A stretch of 64,000 nt of DNA from Archivesica marissinica (Eukaryota; Mollusca; Bivalvia; Venerida; Vesicomyidae). Below are positions 11,401 to 26,100 of this stretch, piece after piece. Under the pieces are notes generated by a model. The model saw only the letters and a list, made by a program, of their open reading frames with translations. It searched no databases and was not told the origin of the DNA. Location of the stretch: assembly GCA_014843695.1 (NCBI GenBank), contig CM026403.1, forward strand, positions 43,803,516 to 43,867,515, given 5' to 3'. The position numbers and the translations under genes were made by a program. The first letter of the stretch is position 1, and each line of letters begins with the position of its first letter.

Positions 11401-14400
11401 TGTTGCTACCTGCTGTCCCAATACTGTTGCTACCTGCTGTCCCAATACTGTTGCTACCTGCTGTCCCAATACTGTTGCTACCTGCTGTCCCAATACTGTT
11501 GCTACCTGATGTCCAATTGTTGCTACCTGCTGTCCCAATACTGTTGCTACCTGCTGTCCCAATACTGTTGCTACCTGCTGTCCCAATACTGTTGCTACCT
11601 GCTGTCCCAATACTGTTGCTACCTGCTGTCCCAATACTGTTGCTACCTGCTGTCCCAATACTGTTGCTACCTGCTGTCCCAATACTGTTGCTACCTGCTG
11701 TCCCAATACTGTTGCTACCTGATGTCCCAATACTGTTGCTACCTGCTGTCCCAATACTGTTGCTACCTGCTGTCCCAATACTGTTGCTACCTGCTGTCCC
11801 AATACTGTTGCTACCTGATGTCCAATTGTTGCTACCTGCTGTCCCAATACTGTTGCTACCTGCTGTCCCAATACTGTTGCTACCTGCTGTCCCAATACTG
11901 TTGCTACCTGCTGTCCCAATACTGTTGCTACCTGCTGTCCAAATGTTGTTGCTACTGATGTCCAAATGTTGTTGCTACCTGATGTCCAAATGTTGTTGCT
12001 ACCTGCTGTCCCAATACTGTTGCTACCTGCTGTCCCAATACTGTTGCTACCTGCTGTCCCAATACTGTTGCTACCTGCTGTCCCAATACTGTTGCTACCT
12101 GCTGTCCCAATACTGTTGCTACCTGCTGTCCCATACTGTTGCTACCTGCTGTCCCAATACTGTTGCTACCTGCTGTCCCAATACTGTTGCTACCTGCTGT
12201 CCCAATACTGTTGCTACCTGCTGTCCCAATACTGTTGCTACCTGCTGTCCCAATACTGTTGCTACCTGCTGTCCCAATACTGTTGCTACCTGATGTCCCA
12301 ATACTGTTGCTACCTGCTGTCCCAATACTGTTGCTACCTGCTGTCCCAATACTGTTGCTACCTGATGTCCCAATACTGTTGCTACCTGCTGTCCCAATAC
12401 TGTTGCTACCTGCTCCCAATACTGTTGTACCTGTGTCCCAATACTGTTGCTACCTGCTGTCCCAATACTGTTGCTACCTGCTGTCCCAATACTGTTGCTA
12501 CCTGCCGTCCCAATACTGTTGCTACCTGCCGTCCCAATACTGTTGCTACCTGATGTCCAAATGTTGTTGCTACCTGCTGTCCCAATACTGTTGCTACCTG
12601 CTGTCCCAATACTGTTGCTACCTGCTGTCTCAATACTGTTGCTACCTGCTGTCCCAATACTATTGCTACCTGCTGTCCCAATACTGTTGCTACCTGCTGT
12701 CTCAATACTGTTGCTACTGCTGTCCCAATACTGTTGCTACCTGATATCCAAATGTTGTTGCTACCTGCTGTCCCAATACTGTTGCTACCTGTTGTCCCAA
12801 TACTGTTGCTACCTGCTGTCTCAATACTGTTTCTACCTCATGTCCAAATGTTGTTACTACCTGCTGTCTCAATACTGTTGCTACCTGCTATCCCAATAAT
12901 GTTGCTACCTGCTGTCCCAATACTGTTGCGACCTGCTGTCCCAATACTGTTGCTACCTACGGTCCCAATACTGTTGTTAACTGATGTCCCAATACTGTTG
13001 CTACCTGCTGTCACAATACTGTTGCTACCTGCTGTCCCAATACAGTTGCTACCTGCCGTCCCAATACTGTTGCTACCTGCTGTCCCAATACTGTTGCTAC
13101 CTACTGTCCCAATACTGTTGCTACCTGCCGTCCCAATACTGTTGCTACCTGCCGTCCCAATACTGTTGCTACCTGATGTCCAAATGTTGTTGCTACCTGC
13201 TGTCCCAATACTGTTGCGACCTGCTGTCCCAATACTGTTGCTACCTGCCCTCCCAATACTGTTGTTACCTGATGTCCCAATACTGTTGCTACCTGATGTC
13301 CCAATACTGTTGCTACCTGCTGTCCCAATACTGTTGCTACCTGCTGTCCCAATACTGTTGCTACCTGCCGTCCCAATACTGTTGTTACCTGATGTCCCAA
13401 TACTGTTGCTACCTGATGTCCCAATACTGTTGCTACCTGATGTCCAAATGTTGTTGCTACCTGATGTCCAAATGTTGTTGATACCTGCTGTCCCAATACT
13501 GTTGCTACCTGCTGTCCCAATACTGTTGCTACCTGATGTCCAAATGTTGTTGCTACCTGATGTCCAAATGTTGTTGCTACCTGCTGTCCCAATACTGTTG
13601 CTACCTGCTGTCCCAATACTGTTGCTACCTGCTGTCCCAATACTGTTGCTACCTGCTGTCCCAATACTGTTGCTACCTGCTGTCCCAATACTGTTGCTAC
13701 CTGATGTCCCAATACTGTTGCTACCTGATGTCCCAATACTGTTGCTACCTGCTGTCCCAATACTGTTGCTACCTGCTGTCCCAATACTGTTGCTACCTGC
13801 TGTCCCAATACTGTTGACCTGGTCCAATTTTGCTACCTGATGTCCAAATTAGTTGCTACCTGATGTCCAAATGTTGTTGCTACCTGCTGTCCCAATACTG
13901 TTGCTACCTGCTGTCCCAACTGTTGCTACCTGCTGTCCCAATACTTTTGCTACCTGATGTCCAATACTGTTGCTACCTGCTGTCCCAATACTGTTGCTAC
14001 CTGCTGTCCCAATACTGTTGCTACCTGCTGTCCCAATACTGTTGCTACCTGCTGTCCAATACTGTTGCTACCTGCTGTCCCAATACTGTTGCTACCTGAT
14101 GTCCCAATACTGTTGCTACCTGCTGTCCCAATACTGTTGCTACCTGCTGTCCCAATACTGTTGCTACCTGCTGTCCCAATACTGTTGCTACCTTCTGTCC
14201 CCTGTTTGCTACCTGCTGTCCAATGTTGTTGCTATCTGCTGTCCAATGCTGTCCCAATACTGTTGCTACCTGCTGTCCCAATACTGTTGCTACCTGCTGT
14301 CACAATACTGTTGCTACCTGCTGTCACAATACTGTTGCTACCTGCTGTCCCAATACTGTTGCTACCTGCTGTCCCAATACTGTTGCTACCTGCTGTCCCA

Positions 14401-16158
14401 ATACTGTTGCTACCTGCCGTCCCAATACTGTTGCTACCTGCCGTCCCAATACTGTTGCTACCTGATGTCCAAATGTTGTTGCTACCTGCTGTCCCAATAC
14501 TGTTGCGACCTGCTGTCCCAATACTGTTGCTACCTGCCGTCCCAATACTGTTGTTACCTGATGTCCCAATACTGTTGCTACCTGATGTCCCAATACTGTT
14601 GCTACCTGCTGTCACAATACTGTTGCTACCTGCTGTCCCAATACTGTTGCTACCTGCTGTCCCAATACTGTTGCTACCTGCTGTCCCAATACTGTTGCTA
14701 CCTGCTGTCCCAATACTGTTGCTACCTGCCGTCCCAATACTGTTGCTACCTGCTGTCCTAATACTGTTGCTACCTGATGTCCAAATGTTGTTGCTACCTG
14801 CTGTCCCAATACTGTTGCTACCTGCTGTCCCAATACTGTTGCTACCTGCTGTCTCAATACTGTTGCTACCTGCTGTCCCAATACTATTGCTACCTGCTGT
14901 CCCAATACTGTTGCTACCTGCTGTCTCAATACTGTTGCTACTGCTGTCCCAATACTGTTGCTACCTGATATCCAAATGTTGTTGCTACCTGCTGTCCCAA
15001 TACTGTTGCTACCTGTTGTCCCAATACTGTTGCTACCTGCTGTCTCAATACTGTTTCTACCTCATGTCCAAATGTTGTTACTACCTGCTGTCTCAATACT
15101 GTTGCTACCTGCTATCCCAATAATGTTGCTACCTGCTGTCCCAATACTGTTGCGACCTGCTGTCCCAATACTGTTGCTACCTACGGTCCCAATACTGTTG
15201 TTAACTGATGTCCCAATACTGTTGCTACCTGCTGTCACAATACTGTTGCTACATGCTGTCCCAATACTGTTGCTACCTGCTGTCCCAATACTGTTGCTAC
15301 CTGCTGTCCCAATACTGTTGCTACCTGCTGTCCCAATACTGTTGCTACCTGCCGTCCCAATACTATTGCTACCTGCCTTCCCAATACTGTTGCTACCTGA
15401 TGTCCAAATGTTGTTGCTACCTGCTGTCCCAATACTGTTGCGACATGCTGTCCCAGTACTGTTGCTACCTGCCCTCCCAATACTGTTGTTACCTGATGTC
15501 CCAATACTGTTGCTACCTGATGTCCCAATACTGTTGCTACCTGCTGTCCCAATACTGTTGCTACCTGCTGTCCCAATACTGTTGCTACCTGCTGTCCCAA
15601 TACTGTTGTTACCTGATGTCCCAATACTGTTGCTACCTGATGTCCCAATACTGTTGCTACCTGATGTCTAAATGTTGTTGCTACCTGATTTCCAAATGTT
15701 GTTGCTACCTGCTGTCCCAATACTGTTGCTACCTGCTGTCCCAATACTGTTGCTACCTGATGTCCAAATGTTGTTGCTACCTGATGTCCAAATGTTGTTG
15801 CTATCTGCTGTCTCAATACTGTTGCTACCTGCTGTCCCAATACTGTTGCTACCTGCTGTTCCAATACTGTTGCTACATGCTGTCCCAATACTGTTGCTAC
15901 CTGATGTCCCAATACTGTTGCTACCTGATGTCCCAATACTGTTGCTACCTGCTGTCCCAATACTGTTGCTACCTGATGTCCCAATACTGTTGCTACCTGC
16001 TGTCCCAATACTGTTGCTACCTGCTGTCCCAATACTGATGCTACCTGATGTCCCAATAATGTTGCTACCTGATGTCTAAATGTTGTTGCTACCTGCTTTC
16101 CCAATACTGTTGCTACCTGCTGTCCCAAAACTGTTCCTACCTGCTGTCCCAATACTGT
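5405..16158 (+). repeat. 24-bp satellite array
   Basis: About 440 tandem copies of a 24-bp unit (core CTGCTGTCCCAATACTG followed by TTGCTAC) fill this block up to the assembly gap. Main variants swap CTGCTG for CTGATG, or replace CCCAATACTG with CCAAATGTTG; rare 21-, 23- and 25-bp units occur (for example near 9700, 11510 and 12415). Units at the left edge (5405-5700) are highly diverged, as is usual at satellite edges, while 8640-11930 is almost homogeneous. Because 24 is a multiple of 3 and the consensus has no stop in five of six frames, very long open frames result, with eight-residue periods VPILLLPA, LLSQYCCY and VATCCPNT on the plus strand and GQQVATVL and GTAGSNSI on the minus strand. 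These are not genes. Only the minus-strand YWDSR frame is closed, by TAG. Confidence 0.97.
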
Positions 16159-17158
16159 NNNNNNNNNNNNNNNNNNNNNNNNNNNNNNNNNNNNNNNNNN
16201 NNNNNNNNNNNNNNNNNNNNNNNNNNNNNNNNNNNNNNNNNNNNNNNNNNNNNNNNNNNNNNNNNNNNNNNNNNNNNNNNNNNNNNNNNNNNNNNNNNNN
16301 NNNNNNNNNNNNNNNNNNNNNNNNNNNNNNNNNNNNNNNNNNNNNNNNNNNNNNNNNNNNNNNNNNNNNNNNNNNNNNNNNNNNNNNNNNNNNNNNNNNN
16401 NNNNNNNNNNNNNNNNNNNNNNNNNNNNNNNNNNNNNNNNNNNNNNNNNNNNNNNNNNNNNNNNNNNNNNNNNNNNNNNNNNNNNNNNNNNNNNNNNNNN
16501 NNNNNNNNNNNNNNNNNNNNNNNNNNNNNNNNNNNNNNNNNNNNNNNNNNNNNNNNNNNNNNNNNNNNNNNNNNNNNNNNNNNNNNNNNNNNNNNNNNNN
16601 NNNNNNNNNNNNNNNNNNNNNNNNNNNNNNNNNNNNNNNNNNNNNNNNNNNNNNNNNNNNNNNNNNNNNNNNNNNNNNNNNNNNNNNNNNNNNNNNNNNN
16701 NNNNNNNNNNNNNNNNNNNNNNNNNNNNNNNNNNNNNNNNNNNNNNNNNNNNNNNNNNNNNNNNNNNNNNNNNNNNNNNNNNNNNNNNNNNNNNNNNNNN
16801 NNNNNNNNNNNNNNNNNNNNNNNNNNNNNNNNNNNNNNNNNNNNNNNNNNNNNNNNNNNNNNNNNNNNNNNNNNNNNNNNNNNNNNNNNNNNNNNNNNNN
16901 NNNNNNNNNNNNNNNNNNNNNNNNNNNNNNNNNNNNNNNNNNNNNNNNNNNNNNNNNNNNNNNNNNNNNNNNNNNNNNNNNNNNNNNNNNNNNNNNNNNN
17001 NNNNNNNNNNNNNNNNNNNNNNNNNNNNNNNNNNNNNNNNNNNNNNNNNNNNNNNNNNNNNNNNNNNNNNNNNNNNNNNNNNNNNNNNNNNNNNNNNNNN
17101 NNNNNNNNNNNNNNNNNNNNNNNNNNNNNNNNNNNNNNNNNNNNNNNNNNNNNNNNNN
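16159..17158. other. Assembly gap (1000 N)
   Basis: Exactly 1000 undetermined bases separate the 24-bp satellite from the 1.69-kb macrosatellite. The round number suggests a scaffolding placeholder, so the true distance between the two arrays is unknown. Confidence 0.98.
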
Positions 17159-20100
17159 AGTAATTAGAATGAAAGTTCCCTGGAAAATTACACCACAATA
17201 AGTACTGCGAAGGAAACCGACAAATTTTAACAAGCGCACATGGAACCTAGGTGACAGAATTTGCGACATATGTCGCTGAAGCCATTTATTGACTCGCGGC
17301 TATGTGAAGAACTGCATTTCTCCAGGCCCTACTGTTGTATGTATTAGAAACCCCTTTGAATTATTAGTTAAGCTTAAAATGGTTCTCAATGTACACCATG
17401 AAGTAAGTCCCAACTTGATAAACTAGTATATGTGATTCAGATGTTGCAAATATCTCAGCACAGTCTTTGTATCACAGAGAATAAGGACTAATCTTCATTG
17501 TAATCAATACATAAACACCTCAGAACTATGTTATGTAACACCCTGTCTGGGCTCATATTGCATAGCTACCTATTGTTTCCAGCACTCACACATTCAAATC
17601 AAGCTGTTAATTGAAAACAAGCCTCTCCCAGGCAGCATTTTGTTGTGTAGTACTTTTTAAATAACATCATTCTTTACAGTGTCCTTTAAAAACAATTTTA
17701 TTTTGCGTTTCATTTAATATAATAGATATATACCATTGCAATAAACATTTCTGCACATAAATATGACTTTCTTATGTCTTCCACATCACCATTGCACAGC
17801 ACATGCCTTCAAATGGGACACTATGCAGTGTGCTTAACATAGACTGTTGGCCATTTTAGCAATAGAACTCTAAATGTGACATTCATAATTAATGTTTACA
17901 CTAACAGTGTAATATTTCTCATGAATATATGAAATAATGTCTGCCTGAGACAGACATACCACATTTATAGTATTAGATAAGACATGGTGGTGATCAGGGA
18001 CCATTATTTTACCCCACCCCCAAGGTTTTTTTTGAAGAATGGAACTAAATCTTGCACCAGGAAGCTACTGAAAGGAAATAATTATTTGCATGGAGCAGAA
18101 AAAATGTCACACAGACAAAAAGGAAGACAACAAACATGGAAAATGATGGTCAAATATAAAAGATATATACCATTACAATAAACATTTCTGCACATAAATA
18201 TGACTTTCTTATGTCTTCCACATCACCATTGCACAGCACATGCCTTCAAATGGGACACTATGCAGTGTGCTTACATAGACTGTTGGCCATTTTGCAATAG
18301 AACTCTAAATAAGACATTTATAATGTTGTCACATATTAATCTTTACACTAACAGTGTAATATTTCTCATGAATATATGAAATAATGTCTGCATGAGACAG
18401 ACATACCACATTTATAGTATTAGATAAGACATTGTGGTGATTAGAGACAATTATTTTACCCCACCCCCCTGCAAAACAAGGGTTTTTTGAAGAATGAAAT
18501 TAATCTTGCACCAGGAAGCTACTGAAAGGAAATACTTATTTGCATGGAGCACAAAAAATGTCACACAGGCAAAAAGGAAGACAACAAACATGGCAAATGA
18601 TGGTCATTACAAATGCTGAGTGGGTCAGGCAGCTTACTGTAGGTCACATGACAGTAAGAAATGGCAGAAAATTAACTACGATATGCATTTCACTTCAGCT
18701 AGTGTGTCTTGAACAAGCACTGTGAGAGGACTACAACTGTGCATTGCCTCTTGAAATATGACATTTCATCTTAGGGAGGTGAAGTTTGTTGCAAATATTA
18801 ATAAATTACTGAAATATAACCACTCAAAAGCAATGAATATGCATATTTGTGCCATATATTTTACTGAAATTCTTTTTGTGAGGCCCTTGATAGCTACTGG
18901 AACCAATTGCAAGCTTGTTTCAATTAAACAACACTATTTCCTAATGAAAAAAGCAATTTTAACCATAACATACTCACACTGAAGGACAGAGATATCAATT
19001 ATAAAGTATTAACACTAATAAAGGGAGGTAATTTGAACATACCAGCCTGCTTATAGGTTCCTATATGCCATTATTTACTCAGTACAATGAATTATTTATC
19101 ATTGTTTGGGTTCATTTTATATCAGGCAATGTAAAATGACCACTTTCATTGTTTAACTGCATTCACATTGGGCTTATTGTGCCATAATAGGCATCTTTAG
19201 TGAAGTTTCAATAAATCAAATCCAATGTTGTAGGTCTGAACAGCATAGTAATTCTTTTCAACAGTAATTAGAATGAAAGCTCCCTGAAAAATTGCACCAC
19301 AATAAGTACTGCGAAGGAAACCGACAAATTTTAAGAAGCGCACATGGAACCTAGGTGGCAGAATTTGCGACATATGTCGCTGAAGCCATTTATTGACTCG
19401 CGTTATGTGAAAAACTGCATTTCTCCAGACCCTACTGTTGTATGTATTAGGAACCCCTTTGAATTATTATTTAAGCTTAAAATGGTTCTTAATGTACACC
19501 ATGAAGTAATTCCCAACTTGATAAACTAGTATATGTGATTCAGATGTTGCAAATATCTTAGCACAGTCTTTGTATCACAGAGCATAAGGACTAATCTTCA
19601 TTGTAAACAATACATAAACACCTCAGAACTATGTTATGTAACACCCTGCCTGGGCTCATATTGCATAGCTACCTATTGTTTCCAGCACTCACACATTCAA
19701 ATCATATTGCCGGGCAGTTAATCAAGCTATACATTGAAAATAAGCCTCTCCCAGGCAGCATTTTGGTGTGTAGTACTATTCAAATAACATCATTTTTTAC
19801 ATTGTCCTTTAAAGACAATTTTTTTGGGCATATCATTTAATATAAAAGATATATACCATTACAATAAACATTTTTGCACATAAATATGACTTTCTTATGT
19901 CTTCCACATCACCATTGCACAGTACATGCCTTCAAATGGGACACTATGCAGTGTGCTTAACATAGACTGTTGGCCATTTTTGCAATAGAACTCTAAATAA
20001 GATATTTATAATGTCGTCACATATTAATATTTACACTAACAGTGTAATATTTCTCATGAATATATGACATAATGTCTGCATGAGACAGACATACCACATT

Positions 20101-23100
20101 TATAGTATTAGATAAGACATTGTGGTGATTAGAGACAATTATTTTACCCCACCCCCTGCAAAACAAGGGTTTTTTGAAGAATGAAACTAAATCTTGCACC
20201 AGGAAGCTACTGAAAGGAAATACTTATTTGCATGGAGCACAATAAATGTCACACAGGCAAAACGGAACACAAAAAACATGGCAAATGATGGTCATTACAA
20301 ATGCTGAGTGGGTCAGGCAGCTTACTGTAGGTCACATGACAGTAAGAAATGGCAGAAAAGTAACTACGATATGCATTTAACTTCAGCTAGTGTGTCTTGA
20401 ACAAGCACTGTGAGAGGACTACAACTGTGCACTGCCTCTTGAAATATGACATTTCATCTTAGGGAGGTGAAGTTTGTTGCAAATATTAATAAATTACTGA
20501 AATATAACCACTCAAAGGCAATGAATATGCATATTTGTGCCATATATTTTACTGAAATTCTTTTTGTGAGGCCCTTGATAGCTACTGGAACCAATTGCAA
20601 GCTTGTTTCAATTAAACAACGCTATTTCCTAATGAAAAAAGCAATTTTAACCATAACATACTCACACTGAAGGACAGAGATATCAATTATAAAGTATTAA
20701 CACTAATAAAGGGAGGTAATTTGACCATACCAGCCTGCTTATATGTTCCTATATGCCATTATTTACTCAGTACAATGAATTATTTATCATTTTTTGGGTT
20801 CATTTTATATCAAGCAATGTAAAATGACCACTTTCATTGTTTAACTGCATTCACATTGGGCTTACTGTGCCATAATAGGCATCTTTAGTGAAGTTTCAAT
20901 CAATCAAATCAAATGTTGTAGGTCTGAACCAGCATAGTAATTCTTATCAGCAGTAATTAGAATGAAAGCTCCCTAGAAAATTGCACCACAATAAGTACTG
21001 CGAAGGAAACCGACAAATTTTAAGAAGCGCACATGGAACCTAGGTGGCAGAATTTGCGACATATGTCGCTGAAGCCATTTATTGACTCGCGTTATGTGAA
21101 AAACTGCATTTCTCCAGACCCTACTGTTGTATGTATTAGGAACCCCTTTGAATTATTATTTAAGCTTATAATGGTTCTTAATGTACACCATGAAGTATTT
21201 CCCAACTTGATATACTAGTATATGTGATTCAGATGTTGCAAATATCTCAGCACAGTCTTTGTATCACAGAGCATAAGGACTAATCTTCATTGTAAACAAT
21301 ACATAAACACCTCAGAACTATGTTATGTAACACCCTGCCTGGGCTCGTATTGCATAGCTACCTATTGTTTCCAGCACTCACATATTCAATTAATATTGCC
21401 GGGCAGTTAATCAAGCTATACATTGAAAATAAGCCTCTCCCAGGCAGCATTTTGGTGTGTAGTACTATTCAAATAACATCATTCTTTACATCGTCCTTTA
21501 TAAAGACAATTTTTTTTGGCATTTCATTTAATATAAAAGATATATACCATTACAATAAACATTTGTGCACATAAATATGACTTTCTTATGTCTTCCACAT
21601 CACCATTGCACAGCACATGCCTTCAAATGGGACACTATGCAGTGTGCTTAACATAGACTGTTGGCCATTTTTGCAATAGAACTCTAAATAAGACATTTAT
21701 AATGTCGTCACATATTAATCTTTACACTAACAGTGTAATATTTCTCATGAATATATGAAATAATGTCTGCATGAGACAGACATACCACATTTATAGTATT
21801 AGATAAGACATTGTGGTGATTAGAGACACTTATTTTACCCCACCCCCCTGCAAAACAAGGGTTTTTTGAAGAATGGAACTAAATCTTGCACCAGGAAGCT
21901 ACTGAAAGGAAATACTTATTTGCATGGAGCACAAAAAATGTCACACAGGCAAAAAGGAAGACAACAAACATGGCAAATGATGGTCATTACAAATGCTGAG
22001 TGGGTCAGGCAGCTTACTGTAGGTCACATGACAGTAAGAAATGGCAGAAAAGTAACTACAATATGCATTTAACTTCAGCTAGTGTGTCTTGAACAAGCAC
22101 TGTGAGAGGACTACAACTGTGCATTGCCTCTTGAAATATGACATTTCATCTTAGGGAAGTGAAGTTTGTTGCAAATATTAATAAATTACTGAAATATAAC
22201 CACTCAAAAGCAATGAATATGCCTATTTGTGCCATATATTTTACTGAAAATCTTTTTGTGAGGCCCTTGATAGCTACTGGAACCAATTGCAAGCTTGTTT
22301 CAATTAAACAACACTATTTCCTAATGATAAAAGCAATTTTAACCATAACATACTCACACTGAAGGACAGAGATATCAATTATAAAGTATTAATACTAATA
22401 AAGGGAGGTAATTTGAACATACTAGCCTGCTTATAGGTTCCTATATGCCATTATTTACTCAGTACAATGAATTATTTATCATTTTGTGGGTTCATTTTAT
22501 ATCAGGCAATGTAAAATGACCACTTTCATTGGTTAACTGCATTCACATTGGGCTTATTGTGCCATAATAGGCATCTTTAGTGAAGTTTCAATAAATCAAA
22601 TCCAATGTTGTAGGTCTGAACAGCATAGTAATTCTTTTCAACAGTAATTAGAATGAAAGCTCCCTGGAAAATTGCACCACAATAAGTACTGCGAAGGAAA
22701 CCGACACATTTTAAGAAGCGCACATGGAACCTAGGTGGCAGAATTTGCGACATATGTCGCTGAAGCCATTTATTGACTCGCGTTATGTGAAAAAACTGCA
22801 TTTCTCCAGACCCTACTATTGTATGTATTAGGAACCCCTTTGAATTATTATTTAAGCTTAAAATGGTTCTTAATGTACACCATGAAGTAATTCCAAACTT
22901 CATAAACTAGTATATGTGATTCAGATGTTGCAAATATCTCAGCACAGTCTTTGTATCACAGAGAATAAGGACTAATCTTCATTGTAAACAATACATAAAC
23001 ACCTCAGAACTATGTTATGTAACACCCTGTCTGGGCTCATATTGCATAGCTACCTATTGTTTCCAGCATTCACACATTCAAATCATATTGCCGGGCAGTT

Positions 23101-26100
23101 AATCAAGCTATACATTGACAATAAGCCTCTCCCAGGCAACATTTTGGTGTGTAGTACTTTTCAAATAACATCATCCTTTACATTGTCCTTTAAAGACAAT
23201 TATTTTTGGCATTTAATATAAAAGATATATACCATTACAATAAACATTTCTGCACATAAATATGACTTTCTTATGTCTTCCACATCACCATTGCACAGCA
23301 CATGCCTTCAAATGGGACACTATGCAGTGTGCTTAACATAGACTGTTGGCCATTTTTGCCATAGAACTCTAAATAAGACATTTATAATGTCGTCACATAT
23401 TAATCTTTACACTAACAGTGTAATATTTCTCATGAATATATGAAATAATGTCTGCATGAGACAGACATACCACATTTATAGTATTAGATAAGACATTGTG
23501 GTGATTAGAGACAATTATTTTACCCCCCCCTGCAAAACAAGGGTTTTTTGAAGAATGGAACTAAATCTTGCACCAGGAAGCTACTGAAAGGAACTACTTA
23601 TTTGCATGGAGCACAAAAAATGTCACACAGGCAAAAAGGAAGACAACAAACATGGCAAATGATGGTCATTACAAATGCTGAGTGGGTCAGGCAGCTTACT
23701 GTAGGTCACATGACAGTAAGAAATGGCAGAAAAGTAACTATAATATGCATTTAACTTCAGCTAGTGTGTCTTGAACAAGCACTGTGAGAGGACTACAACT
23801 GTGCATTGCCTCTTGAAATATGACATTTCATCTTAGGGAGGTGAAGTTTGTTGTAAATATTAATAAATACTGAAATATAACCACTCAAAAGCAATGAATA
23901 TGCATATTTGTGCCATATATTTTACTGAAATTCTTTTTGTGAGGCCCTTGATAGCTACTGGAACCAATTGCAAGCTATTTCAATTAAACAACACTATTTC
24001 CTAATGAAAAAAGCAATTTAACCATAACACACTCACACTGAAGGACAGAGATATCAATTATAAAGTATTAACACTAATAAAGGGAGGTACTTTGAACATA
24101 CCAGCCTGCTTATAGGTTCCTATATGCCATTATTTACTCAGTACAATGAATTATTTATCATTTTTTGGGTTCATTTTATATCAGGCAATGTAAAATGACC
24201 ACTTCCATTGTTTAACTGCATTCACATTGGGCGTATTGTGCCATAATAGGCATCATTAGTGAAGTTTCAATAAATCAAATCCAATGTTGTAGGTCTGAAC
24301 CAGCATAGTAATTCTTATCAACAGTAATTAGAATGAAAGCTCCCTGGAAAATTGCACCACAATAAGTACTGCGAAGGAAACCGACAAATTTTAAGAAGTG
24401 CACATGGAACCTAGGTGGCAGAATTTGCGACATATGTCGCTGAAGCCATTTATTGACTCGCGTTATGTGAAAAACTGCATTTCTCCAGACCCTACTGTTG
24501 TATGTATTAGGAACCCCTTTGAATTATTATTTAAGCTTAAAATGGTTCTTAATGTACACCATGAAGTAATTCCCAACTTGATAAACTAGTATAATTATGT
24601 GATTCAGATGTTGCAAATATCTCAGCACAGTCTTTGTATCACAGAGAATAAGGACTAATCTTCATTGTAAACAATACATAAACACCTCAGAACTATGTTA
24701 TGTAACACCATGTCTGGGCTCATATTGCATAGCTACCTATTGTTTCCAGCACTCACACATTCAAATCATATTGCCGGGCAGTTAATCAAGCTATACATTG
24801 AAAATAAGCCTCTCCCAGGCAGCATTTTGGTGTGTAGTACTTTTCAAATAACATCATTCTTTACATTGTCCTTTAAAGACAATTTTTGTTGGCATTTCAT
24901 TTAATATAAAAGATATATACCATTACAATACACATTTCTGCACATAAATATGACTTTCTTATGTCTTCCACATCACCATTGCACAGCACATGCCTTCAAA
25001 TGGGACACTATGCAGTGTGCTTAACATAGACTGTTGGCCATTTTTGCAATAGAACTCTAAATAAGACATTTATAATGTCGTCACATATTAATCTTTACAC
25101 TAACAGTGTAATATTTCTCATGAATATATGAAATAATGTCTGCCTGAGACAGATATACCACATTTATAGATAGTATTAGATAAGACATGGTGGTGATCAG
25201 GGACCATTATCTTACCCCACCCCCTGCAAAACAAGGGTTTTTTTGAAGAATGGAACTAAATCTTGCACCAGGAAGCTACTGAAAGGAAATAATTATTTGC
25301 ATGGAGCAGAAAAAATGTCACACAGACAAAAAGGAAGACAACAAACATGGCAAATGATGGTCATTACAAATGCTGAGTGGGTCAGGCAGCTTACTGTAGG
25401 TCACATGACAGTAAGAAATGGCAGAAAAGTACTTACAAGATGCATTTAACTTCAGATAGTGTGTCTTGAACAAGCACTGTATGAGGTCTACAACTATGTA
25501 CTGCCACTTGAAATATGACATTTCATCTTAGGGAGGTGAAGTTTGTTGTAAATATTAATAAATGACTGAAATATAACCACTCAAAAGCAATGCATATGCA
25601 TATTTGTGCCATATATTTTACTGAAATTCTTTTTGTGAGGCCCTTGATAGCTACTGGAACCAATTGCAAGCTTGTTTCAATTAAACAACACTATTTCCTA
25701 ATGAAACAAAGCAAATTTAACCACAACATACTCACACTGAAGGACACAGATATCAATTATAAAGTATTAACACTAATAAAGGGAGGTAATTTGAACACAC
25801 CAGCCTGTTTATAGGTTCCTATATGCTATTATTTACTCAGTACTATGAATTATTTATCATTTTTGGGTTCATTTTATATCAGACAATGTAAAATGACCAC
25901 TTTTCATTATTTAACTGCATTCACATTGCGCTTATTGTGCCATAATAGGCATCATTAGTGAAGTTTCAATAAATCAAATCCAATGTTGTAGGTCTGAACC
26001 AGCATATTAATTATTATCAACAGTAATTAGAATGAAAGTTCCCTGGAAAATTGCACCACAATAAGTACTGCGAAGGAAACCGACAAATTTTAACAAGCGC

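Noticed and set aside
7740..12293. Open frame of about 1500 codons with VPILLLPA repeats
   Set aside because: It is one of several overlapping frames through the 24-bp satellite, present because the unit has no stop; no unique N- or C-terminal domain, splice signal or promoter accompanies it.
17200..17240. CENP-B box in the 1.69-kb unit (around the complement of GCGAAGGAAACCGAC)
   Set aside because: Only part of the essential bases match, so a centromere-protein site is not supported.
19344..19529. Small conserved protein (MEPRWQNLRHMS...) encoded by the macrosatellite
   Set aside because: It recurs only because whole units are nearly identical; the frame is lost in some units (for example near 26103 and 29478) and no domain is recognised.
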